The notes under the pieces are model-generated. The model worked only from the letters and a program-made list of their open reading frames with translations, did not search any database and was not told where the DNA came from. Shown here piece by piece: positions 57,963 to 64,000 of a stretch of DNA of 64,000 bases. Every line of letters begins with the position of its first letter. Position 1 is the first letter of the stretch. This stretch comes from Jeotgalibacillus sp. S-D1 (GTDB lineage Bacteria; Bacillota; Bacilli; Bacillales; Jeotgalibacillaceae), in the NCBI RefSeq assembly GCF_004358665.1, contig NZ_SMZR01000001.1, positions 248,001-312,000 on the forward strand, read 5' to 3'. The position numbers were made by a program, and so were the translations under genes.

Positions 57963-57986
57963 TAGAGAATATTAGGAGGATCACAT

Positions 57987-59276
57987 ATGTTTGTTGATCA
58001 GGTCAAGATTTATGTAAAAGGTGGAGACGGCGGAGATGGAATGGTTGCTTTTCGCCGCGAGAAATACGTGCCAAAAGGCGGACCTGCTGGTGGAGATGGC
58101 GGTCAGGGAGCAAATGTTGTATTTATCGTAGAAGAAGGACTTCGAACATTAATGGACTTCCGCTATCAACGCCACTTTAAAGCACCTAAAGGCGATAATG
58201 GAATGTCAAAAAACCAGCATGGCCGAGGCGCTCAGCATATGATTGTTAAGGTTCCGCCGGGCACAGTTGTAAAAGATGAAGCCACAGGAGAAGTAATTGC
58301 AGATTTAACCGAGCATGGGCAGCAGGCCGTTATTGCCAAAGGCGGACGTGGAGGAAGAGGGAATTCCCGATTTGCCACACCATCAAATCCTGCACCTGAA
58401 CTATCAGAAAAAGGTGAGCCGGGCCAGGAACGTGAAGTAATTATGGAACTAAAGCTTTTAGCTGATGTTGGACTTGTTGGCTTCCCAAGTGTAGGTAAAT
58501 CTACATTGCTTTCTGTCGTGTCTTCTGCAAAACCTAAAATAGCAGAATACCATTTCACGACGATCGCCCCGAACCTGGGAATGGTTGAAACAGAGGATGG
58601 CAGAAGTTTCGTTATGGCCGACCTTCCGGGACTAATTGAAGGAGCACATGCAGGCGTAGGGCTGGGACATCAGTTTTTGCGTCATATTGAAAGAACCCGT
58701 GTCATTGTACATGTGATTGACATGTCTGCTCTTGAGGGCCGTGATCCGTATGAAGATTATGTAACGATTAATAATGAGTTAAAGGAATACAATTTGCGAT
58801 TAACTGAACGCCCTCAGGTTGTTGTGGCGAATAAGATGGACATGCCTGAAGCTGAGGAAAATCTTCGGTTATTCCGTGAGAAGGTTGGAGAGGACATCAA
58901 GGTGTTCCCGATTTCAGCAATTTCACGCCAGGGCTTAAAGGATCTTACTTATACAGTAGCAGACTTAATTGAACAAACACCGGAATTTCCATTGCAGGAA
59001 GAGGAAGTGGATGATACGATCAATCGCGTCCTTTATAAACATGACGGCGTTCAAGAAAACTTTGAAATTTCCCGTGATCCGGATGGAAGCTTCGTTATTA
59101 CCGGTGATTCAATTGAACGACTGTTTAAAATGACCGACTTCAGCCGGGAAGAATCGATCCGCAGGTTTGCTCGCCAACTACGTGCTATGGGTATTGACGA
59201 TGCACTCCGTGAAAGAGGAGCAGAAAACGGAGATACAGTTAAAATTGTCGAGTTTGAGTTTGATTTTATTGATTAA
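57987..59276 (+). CDS. obg: GTPase Obg
   Basis: A 429-residue essential GTPase tied to ribosome assembly, stress response and Spo0A activation. The glycine-rich Obg fold ([29 protein letters not shown]) is followed by the G domain with [20 protein letters not shown] and NKMD, and a C-terminal OCT domain. TAGGAGGA precedes ATG 57987. It is next to spo0B, as in B. subtilis. Confidence 0.98.
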   Translation: MFVDQVKIYVKGGDGGDGMVAFRREKYVPKGGPAGGDGGQGANVVFIVEEGLRTLMDFRYQRHFKAPKGDNGMSKNQHGRGAQHMIVKVPPGTVVKDEATGEVIADLTEHGQQAVIAKGGRGGRGNSRFATPSNPAPELSEKGEPGQEREVIMELKLLADVGLVGFPSVGKSTLLSVVSSAKPKIAEYHFTTIAPNLGMVETEDGRSFVMADLPGLIEGAHAGVGLGHQFLRHIERTRVIVHVIDMSALEGRDPYEDYVTINNELKEYNLRLTERPQVVVANKMDMPEAEENLRLFREKVGEDIKVFPISAISRQGLKDLTYTVADLIEQTPEFPLQEEEVDDTINRVLYKHDGVQENFEISRDPDGSFVITGDSIERLFKMTDFSREESIRRFARQLRAMGIDDALRERGAENGDTVKIVEFEFDFID

Positions 59277-59308
59277 AGATCAAATTCAAGCGCAAGGGAG
59301 TGGACGGG

Positions 59309-59764
59309 GTGACAAAAAAAGGTCTGGATGAAAAGTTTTACTTGGTCAGGGAAGATATCCTTCCGGAAGCCATGAAAAAAACGCTTGATGCGAAAGAACT
59401 GCTCGAGCGTGGAAAAGCCGATTCCGTTTGGGAAGCAGTCAGACAGGTTGATCTGAGTCGCAGCGCTTTTTACAAATATCGTGATACGGTTTTTCCTTTT
59501 CATACGGTGGTAAAGGAGCGAATCATAACGCTCTTTTTCTATTTAGAGGATCGTTCAGGCACCTTGTCCGAACTCTTGGGGCTTGTGGCTTCTTGTCGAT
59601 GCAATATTTTAACGATTCATCAAACCATTCCTCTTCAGGGAAGGGCAAATGTAACGTTATCACTTAATGTGACGGATATGGATGTAACCCTGGATGAGAT
59701 GTTAGCCAGGTTAAAACGGCTTGAATTTGTGGAGAAAGTGGAAGTGCTTGGTTCAGGTGCGTAA
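59309..59764 (+). CDS. pheB: ACT-domain protein PheB
   Basis: 151 residues. The N-terminal part ([41 protein letters not shown]) includes a helix-turn-helix-like stretch, and the C-terminal ACT domain ([28 protein letters not shown]) suggests amino-acid sensing. Its role is not settled. The start is GTG 59309 with AAGGGAG upstream; GTG 59300 overlaps that site. It is in an operon with pheA. Confidence 0.92.
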   Translation: MTKKGLDEKFYLVREDILPEAMKKTLDAKELLERGKADSVWEAVRQVDLSRSAFYKYRDTVFPFHTVVKERIITLFFYLEDRSGTLSELLGLVASCRCNILTIHQTIPLQGRANVTLSLNVTDMDVTLDEMLARLKRLEFVEKVEVLGSGA

Positions 59765-59793
59765 AGAAGAGTCAAGGATAGAAAGGTGATACG

Positions 59794-60651
59794 ATGAAAA
59801 TAGCTTATTTAGGCCCTGAAGCCTCGTTTACTCATCATGCAGTAACGAAATCATTTGTACAGGATGAGCTTATTCCGTTTGCTACAATTCCTGATTGTTT
59901 AGAAGCGTTAACGGCAGGTAATGTTGACCGTGCTGTTGTTCCTTTGGAAAATACATTAGAGGGATCTGTTCCCATAACGGTGGATTATTTATTTCACGAT
60001 GTGGATCTACATATAACAGCTGAGCTGGTGTCGCCAATAGAGCAGCATTTAATGGTGCATCCTGACAACCATAATAAATGGGAGGATATAACCAAAATTA
60101 TGTCCCATTCCCATGCATTAGCACAATGTCATAAATATCTGTATTACCGGTTTAGAGGCCGTGTTTTTGAACCGTCTACCTCTACTTCTGCAGCTGCACG
60201 CTATGTTAGTGAACACCCGGAAGAAACAATCGGTGCGATTGGAAACTCCCTTGCAGCGGCTACCTATGGCTTAGACATTGTGGAAAAAAACATTCACGAT
60301 TTTCATTTTAATCATACTCGTTTTGTTGTCCTGTCCAGTACTCCGGCTACTGAAGAGCTTCAATTAGAAGGAGCAACTCCTAAGTCGACCCTGATGATCA
60401 CCTTGCCCTCTGATGATCGGCCTGGTAAGCTCCATCAGGTTTTGTCTGCTTTTTCCTGGAGAAATTTAAACCTCAGTAAAATAGAATCCCGTCCGTTAAA
60501 AACAGGGTTGGGAAATTATTTCTTTATTATTGATGTAGAGCAGTCAATGGAAGGTGTGCTTATAAACGGGGCTATTGATGAACTGGAAGCACTTGGATGC
60601 ACAGTGAAGGTACTTGGAAGCTATAAAAAATATGCCATTCCGGCAGAATAA
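59794..60651 (+). CDS. pheA: Prephenate dehydratase
   Basis: A 285-residue enzyme of phenylalanine synthesis. The catalytic domain starts IAYLGPEASFTHHAV and contains VPLENTLEGSVPITVDYL and NHTRFVVLS. The C-terminal ACT domain (PGKLHQVLSAFSWRNLNLSKIESRPLK) carries the ESRP motif that senses phenylalanine. AAAGGTGA precedes ATG 59794. Confidence 0.97.
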   Translation: MKIAYLGPEASFTHHAVTKSFVQDELIPFATIPDCLEALTAGNVDRAVVPLENTLEGSVPITVDYLFHDVDLHITAELVSPIEQHLMVHPDNHNKWEDITKIMSHSHALAQCHKYLYYRFRGRVFEPSTSTSAAARYVSEHPEETIGAIGNSLAAATYGLDIVEKNIHDFHFNHTRFVVLSSTPATEELQLEGATPKSTLMITLPSDDRPGKLHQVLSAFSWRNLNLSKIESRPLKTGLGNYFFIIDVEQSMEGVLINGAIDELEALGCTVKVLGSYKKYAIPAE

Positions 60652-60680
60652 TAAAGAGGCTGGGCTAAAGCGCAGAAATT

Positions 60681-60735
60681 AAAAAAGGGTACTGTCACGA
60701 ACAAGAAACTTATTCGTGACAGTATCCTTTTTTGT
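60681..60735. terminator. bidirectional terminator between pheA and niaR
   Basis: A long stem (60681-60701 with 60712-60732, A-rich left edge and T-rich right edge) serving both convergent genes. Confidence 0.9.
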
Positions 60736-60797
60736 GCAGCAGTAGGTTAATTACAGCTGAAAATTGTTTTATTATCCCCGTTTTGTCAAGGGATGTT

Positions 60798-61334
60798 TTA
60801 ATCTTTTACAAGAATTCCTGCCTGATATAACTTATGTTCAACGGATTGTAATATTGATTCATTGTCTGCTTCGATTTCATGAAGGTGGACGCCATCAGTC
60901 AGTTCTGAAAGAAAAGATGCATCCGTATGCTGTATCTTTTCTAAAAAGTTTCTAACGTCATGTGCATTATGTATCATCATCGACGCTGTTAAGTCGCCAT
61001 AAACAGGATGTTCAATGGAAACATTTTTTATTGAAGCTCCTTCGTGAACGATCATTAGCATTTCTTGTTCGGATTGCTCAGGAGTATGTCGGCAAACTAT
61101 CGTCCGGCTAATTTTTGCTGCGGGGGCAGAGGGCATAAATAAGTACCCTTGACTGGTAGCTAGAATCGGCTCATTTACCGCTTTTAATAGTGTTACGTCA
61201 CTTACAATAACCTGGCGGCTGACCTCCATTTGACGTGCGAGTTCATTCCCTGTAATCGGCCCCTTTGCCTTCTTAAGCTTTTCTAAAATAGCCAGTCTTC
61301 TTCGATCCCCATTAACTTTTCGATCCTTAGCCAT
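60798..61334 (-). CDS. niaR: Nicotinate-responsive NAD biosynthesis repressor NiaR
   Basis: A 178-residue minus-strand protein. The N-terminal winged helix (RRLAILEKLKKAKGPITGNELARQMEVSRQVIVSDVTLLKA) is followed by a 3H domain with conserved histidines (IVCRH, EHPVYGDL, MIHNAHDVRNFL). NiaR (YrxA) represses NAD synthesis genes when nicotinate is present. In B. subtilis it adjoins nifS-nadBCA; here those genes are absent and safA is its divergent neighbour. Confidence 0.93.
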   Translation of the reverse strand: MAKDRKVNGDRRRLAILEKLKKAKGPITGNELARQMEVSRQVIVSDVTLLKAVNEPILATSQGYLFMPSAPAAKISRTIVCRHTPEQSEQEMLMIVHEGASIKNVSIEHPVYGDLTASMMIHNAHDVRNFLEKIQHTDASFLSELTDGVHLHEIEADNESILQSVEHKLYQAGILVKD

Positions 61335-61437
61335 GAATTTCGACCTCTTTCACGTAGTTTTTCTGTCGCTATTGTAACACAATGATCAGGTTATTTAAGG
61401 TTATGGAATTAAAAAAGTGGCAAAAATCCGCGTTAAT

Positions 61438-61446
61438 CATAGGATA
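61438..61446 (+). promoter_or_regulatory. possible mother-cell (sigma-E/K) -10 box for safA
   Basis: CATAGGATA fits the CATANNNTA pattern 30 bases before the safA start. No clear -35 was found. Confidence 0.35.
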
Positions 61447-61476
61447 TAAAGAATGATCTATGGAGGAGGGAATAAA

Positions 61477-62721
61477 GTGAAGATCCACGTTGTCCAAAAA
61501 GGAGATACATTATGGAATATCGCAAAAAAATATAATGTATCGTTTGAAGCGCTTAAAGCAGCTAACACGCAATTGTCAAATCCCGATATGATAATGCCTG
61601 GGATGAAGATTAAAGTTCCAACTGACAGCAAAGCAAAAAAAGAAGTAATTGTTAAAGAAACGGTGATTCAACATCCATATACAGAGCAGAAACCGCAAGC
61701 TCCTAAAATGGATTACAAACCAATACCGCAGCCACAGCCGCAGCCAATGCCTCAGCAGCCGATTATGATGCACCCGGAGCTGGATATTCACCAAACGTAT
61801 AATTTCCAAATGCTCCAGCAAATGCCTCAGCATCAGCAGCCGCAATTTCAGCAGCCGCAATATCAAGTGCCTCATTTTCCCATGCCTGAGATGCCTAAGG
61901 CGCCAGTAAAAGAAGCTAAAAAAGAACAGGTTAAAGAAAAAGTGAAAGAACACAAAAAAGAAGAACCTGCAGTTCAAGGTCTTCAGCAAGAAGGGGTTAT
62001 GCCTGAAATGATGGAAGAAAATTGTTACCCAGTATCACCAATTATGCCTGGAGATGGCTTTGATTGTCCACCGCCTCCTCACATGGGGCACCACCAGCAG
62101 GTAGGAGGTCAAATGATGCCGTGTCCGCCACATCATATGGAGCACCAGCAGGTAGCAGGACAAATGATGCCTTGGCCGCCACAACATATGGGGCACCCGC
62201 ACGCAGGAGGACAAATGATGCCGTGCCCGCCACACGAAATGCACCATCACCACCAGCAGTTGGCAGGTGTCCAACAGCAGATGAATAAACCGTGCGGCTG
62301 CGGACCAAAACATCACATGATGCCTTATGGTCAGCCGATGCCGTACGGCGGTTTTCCGCAAATGGGCGGATTTCAGCCAGGCATGCAGCCACAGATGAAT
62401 GGTAATCCACAAGGAATGAACGGAAACGGCCAGGGTTCTGAGCCTCAAATGAACCAGTTCATGGAAGGCTTTCAGCCGTATTTTGAAGGTATGATGGAAA
62501 TGGGTGGATCCCAGCAGGGCATGCAGCCACAAATGGGTGGATCTCAGCAGGGTATGCAGCCACAAATGGGTGGATCCCAGCAGGGCATGCAGCCACAAAT
62601 GGGTGGATCCCAGCAGGGCATGCAGCCACAGATGGGCGGATTCCCTCAGGGCATGCAACCGCAGATGGAGGGTTTTCAGCAAGGAATGAACCAGCCTAAC
62701 CTATTTGGGCCTAATATGTAA
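61477..62721 (+). CDS. safA: Spore coat assembly protein SafA
   Basis: A 414-residue inner-coat morphogenetic protein. The N-terminal LysM domain (VQKGDTLWNIAKKYNVSFEALKAANTQLSNPDMIMPGMKIKVP, residues about 4-46) is followed by a proline-, glutamine- and methionine-rich low-complexity body. It has histidine-rich repeats (about 195-265) and a C-terminal run of 11-residue repeats (GGSQQGMQPQM). The start is GTG 61477 with GGAGGAGGG upstream. SpoVID, its partner, is encoded at 38.1 kb. Confidence 0.94.
   Translation: MKIHVVQKGDTLWNIAKKYNVSFEALKAANTQLSNPDMIMPGMKIKVPTDSKAKKEVIVKETVIQHPYTEQKPQAPKMDYKPIPQPQPQPMPQQPIMMHPELDIHQTYNFQMLQQMPQHQQPQFQQPQYQVPHFPMPEMPKAPVKEAKKEQVKEKVKEHKKEEPAVQGLQQEGVMPEMMEENCYPVSPIMPGDGFDCPPPPHMGHHQQVGGQMMPCPPHHMEHQQVAGQMMPWPPQHMGHPHAGGQMMPCPPHEMHHHHQQLAGVQQQMNKPCGCGPKHHMMPYGQPMPYGGFPQMGGFQPGMQPQMNGNPQGMNGNGQGSEPQMNQFMEGFQPYFEGMMEMGGSQQGMQPQMGGSQQGMQPQMGGSQQGMQPQMGGSQQGMQPQMGGFPQGMQPQMEGFQQGMNQPNLFGPNM
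62503..62667 (+). repeat. 33-bp tandem repeats encoding GGSQQGMQPQM in safA
   Basis: Five consecutive 33-base units (from 62503, 62536, 62569, 62602 and 62635). The first four are nearly identical and the fifth is diverged. A second, looser repeat of about 17 residues (GQMMPCPPHHM type) lies at about 62070-62260. The near identity suggests recent expansion and a copy number that may vary. Confidence 0.9.
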
Positions 62722-62728
62722 GAATGAA

Positions 62729-62757
62729 AAGAAGACGAGAAATTCGTCTTCTTTTTT
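62729..62757 (+). terminator. safA terminator
   Basis: AAGAAGACGA (62729-62738) pairs with TCGTCTTCTT (62744-62753), then TTTT. Confidence 0.93.
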
Positions 62758-62784
62758 AATGGGAAAATTTAAAATAAAAAATCG

Positions 62785-62815
62785 TGAATAAAGTTAGGGT
62801 TTTACTCAAAAGCTA
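62785..62815 (+). promoter_or_regulatory. possible forespore (sigma-G/F) promoter for the coxA-like gene
   Basis: TGAATA (62785-62790), 18 bases, AAAGCTA (62809-62815). The -35 matches the sigma-G pattern; the -10 fits only partly. Confidence 0.35.
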
Positions 62816-62839
62816 AAAATAAAAACGGAGGACCTTTAC

Positions 62840-63346
62840 ATGAAAAAAATTGTTACTTTACTTTTCACAACAATCGTTCTTACAGCTTGTTCTCCAGGTT
62901 CCAGCGGAGCGGATCCGAATCAGGATCCACCAGTTTTGTCAAGAGAAAATGACCCTTATGATAAACATGAAGAACAGGATATAGCAGAGCTTGAAGGACT
63001 TCATATAAATGAATCGAAAGCAAAGAGCGACCTTCATCAAGGAGATTTATCTGATAAGCTGGCAGCAAAGATTTCCGAAATTGAAGATGTGGAATATGTG
63101 ACGGTTATTGTGCATGAAAAATTGATAGCTGCTGCTGTGACACATATTGGATCTGATGTGGAACAACATGTAGTAAATACGATTAAAGAACAGGTTGGAG
63201 ATGGATATGAGATTTACGTATCTGAGGATAAAGCTGCGTATCGAATGGCACAGGCGGTAGATAATGGCCTTAGGGCTGGTTTTGATGAGAAATGGGAGCA
63301 TGAGAATATGGAGAGATTGACTGCGACGATGAAAAAAGCTACTTAA
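62840..63346 (+). CDS. coxA: YhcN/YlaJ-family sporulation lipoprotein (CoxA-like)
   Basis: A 168-residue secreted lipoprotein: signal peptide with lipobox LTAC, lipid-linked C17. The body has the YhcN/YlaJ pattern (LAAKISEIEDVEYVTVIVHEKLIAAAVTH, ... IYVSEDKAAYRMAQAVDN). In B. subtilis coxA (yrbB), a cortex-associated spore protein, follows safA, which supports the name. Family membership is more certain than orthology. GGAGG precedes ATG 62840. Confidence 0.8.
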   Translation: MKKIVTLLFTTIVLTACSPGSSGADPNQDPPVLSRENDPYDKHEEQDIAELEGLHINESKAKSDLHQGDLSDKLAAKISEIEDVEYVTVIVHEKLIAAAVTHIGSDVEQHVVNTIKEQVGDGYEIYVSEDKAAYRMAQAVDNGLRAGFDEKWEHENMERLTATMKKAT

Positions 63347-63391
63347 TTCCATCTTATGTATAATGGATTGATGATTTGGCAAACTACAGAT

Positions 63392-63721
63392 ATGGAGGTG
63401 GCCAATATTAGCAGAAATATTCGACTTATAGGAAAAGTTTTGGGAATAGGTTTAAGTGTGTGGCTGGTATTTCCTTTGACAATTAGTGCACAGGAAACCA
63501 AAGTTCATACCATAGATGTGACGCTTGAAACCATTTTTGAAGATGGTGAAAAAGCGGTGGAGCAACGGGTTGAAGAAGTAATGGCAATGGAAGATTTTTG
63601 GGCAAAATACCAGGCGTGGCAGTTAGTTGATATGTCACAGGAACAAGTGAAATTCAGATCTCAAGTTGAAGAGGTTTCTCCATTAGTTACACTTAGTGGC
63701 TACAGCACTATAGCTCCTTGA
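63392..63721 (+). CDS. bofC: BofC-like forespore regulator, short form
   Basis: Resembles the N-terminal domain of BofC, which inhibits the SpoIVB protease in the intermembrane space (VHTIDVTLETIFEDGEK, MAMEDFWAKYQAWQLVDMSQEQVKFRSQVEEVSPLVTLSGYS). The C-terminal domain of B. subtilis BofC (about 60 residues) is missing, and a terminator overlaps the stop. A signal peptide is visible (IRLIGKVLGIGLSVWLVFPL ending at ISA). The only good ribosome site, GGAGGTG (63394-63400), points to an ATT codon at 63407. The nearest in-frame ATG, 63392, is used here by convention. Confidence 0.8.
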   Translation: MEVANISRNIRLIGKVLGIGLSVWLVFPLTISAQETKVHTIDVTLETIFEDGEKAVEQRVEEVMAMEDFWAKYQAWQLVDMSQEQVKFRSQVEEVSPLVTLSGYSTIAP

Positions 63722-63751
63722 CAACCGCGCACCCGCCGGTTGTTTTTTTTA
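63720..63751 (+). terminator. bofC terminator
   Basis: ACAACCG (63721-63727) pairs with CGGTTGT (63737-63743), an inner GC pair set, then eight T. It overlaps the stop codon. Confidence 0.92.
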
Positions 63752-63826
63752 TGGAATAGGGTGAGAGGAGATTTTACCCCCCGGTTATTATATTAGCTGA
63801 AGTGTTGGGAATAGTCTGTTAAAATA

Positions 63827-63840
63827 AGAACAAACGTTTT
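63827..63840 (+). promoter_or_regulatory. LexA (DinR) box upstream of ruvA
   Basis: AGAACAAACGTTTT matches all but the two outermost positions of the Bacillus LexA consensus CGAACRNRYGTTYC. ruvAB belongs to the SOS regulon in B. subtilis. TACAAT at 63876-63881 may be the -10. Confidence 0.75.
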
Positions 63841-63910
63841 GTTTGGTTATGTGTTATATCCCCCAAATATTATGGTACAATGGAGAATGGACTCGAAAGG
63901 ACGAATGCTA

Positions 63911-64000
63911 ATGTATGAATACATAAAAGGTGAGATCGCTCTCATTTCAACTGAATATATTGTTGTGGACCATCAAGGTATTGGCTATCAATTATATATG
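63911..64000 (+). CDS. ruvA: Holliday junction DNA helicase subunit RuvA, N-terminal fragment
   Basis: The first 30 codons are in the window, and the gene continues beyond it. The start MYEYIKGEIALISTEYIVVDHQGIGYQLY matches the first OB-fold strand region of RuvA. AAAGGA precedes ATG 63911. The place after bofC and the LexA box agree with ruvA. Confidence 0.93.
   Translation, partial: MYEYIKGEIALISTEYIVVDHQGIGYQLYM

Noticed and set aside
62503-62667. Regular 33-base repeats resembling a CRISPR array
   Set aside because: The units are contiguous with no spacers and encode an in-frame peptide repeat. No CRISPR array was seen in the window.
62035-62682. 215-codon minus-strand frame opposite safA with regular repeats
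   Set aside because: It is the antisense image of the safA 33-base repeats, and safA has a LysM domain, ribosome site and synteny.

Overview
The window is a core-chromosome segment of an endospore-forming Gram-positive bacterium of the Bacillaceae. The evidence is gene order and protein similarity: a long run follows the Bacillus subtilis mutS2-to-ruvA order (fadR-fadB-etfBA, trxA, uvrC, lysC, sdhCAB, gerE, racE-rph, tig-clpX-lonA-engB, hemAXCDBL, spoVID, valS-folC-comC, maf-radC-mreBCD-minCD-spoIVFAB, rplU-prp-rpmA-spo0B-obg-pheBA, niaR/safA, bofC-ruvA). It also carries Firmicute-type cis elements: a lysine riboswitch, a T-box and an L21 leader. The genus cannot be named from this sequence alone.

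Layout. 1-11.7 kb: the end of mutS2, a small membrane pair, fatty-acid degradation (lcfA, then fadR-fadB-etfB-etfA behind a textbook FadR operator), thioredoxin, uvrC, and riboswitch-controlled aspartokinase with an internal start for its beta subunit. 11.7-19.9 kb: succinate dehydrogenase operon, gerE, ysmB, glutamate racemase, RNase PH, a house-cleaning NTPase and a phosphoesterase. 19.9-22.8 kb: tRNA-Arg(TCT) followed by a small phage-derived island (Xre-type regulator, sigma-like protein, XhlA-like protein, SPP1-type holin) that replaces what lies here in B. subtilis and ends at a 40-bp perfect palindrome. 22.8-36.9 kb: ysoA, trigger factor, ClpX, LonA, EngB, then the complete glutamate-to-uroporphyrinogen III heme pathway. 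36.9-48.3 kb: an AbrB-type permease, spoVID, T-box/valS, folC, a membrane GGDEF protein, comC, spoIIB, maf. 48.3-64 kb: radC, mreBCD, minCD, spoIVFAB, RNase E/G, the rplU-prp-rpmA operon, spo0B, obg, pheB-pheA, niaR, safA, a coxA-type lipoprotein, a short bofC and the start of ruvA.

Functional themes are envelope growth and division (MreBCD, MinCD, RacE), sporulation (GerE, SpoVID, SpoIIB, SpoIVFA/FB, Spo0B, SafA, CoxA-like, BofC), redox and energy metabolism (beta-oxidation, ETF, SDH, heme) and proteostasis (Tig, ClpX, LonA, Prp). Compared with B. subtilis the segment lacks gerM after racE, lonB between clpX and lonA, ysxE after spoVID and the nifS-nadBCA block beside niaR. It gains RNase E/G, a GGDEF protein, an AbrB permease and the phage island.

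The least explained items are the island with holin genes but no endolysin, the 40-bp palindrome, strong hairpins inside hemX and hemD (the hemD one is a good terminator only for antisense RNA), a 15-codon ORF ahead of comC, a likely ATT start for a C-terminally short BofC, and a 26-residue membrane ORF coupled to yshE. All assignments come from reading the sequence and from recalled family features. No database search was run.
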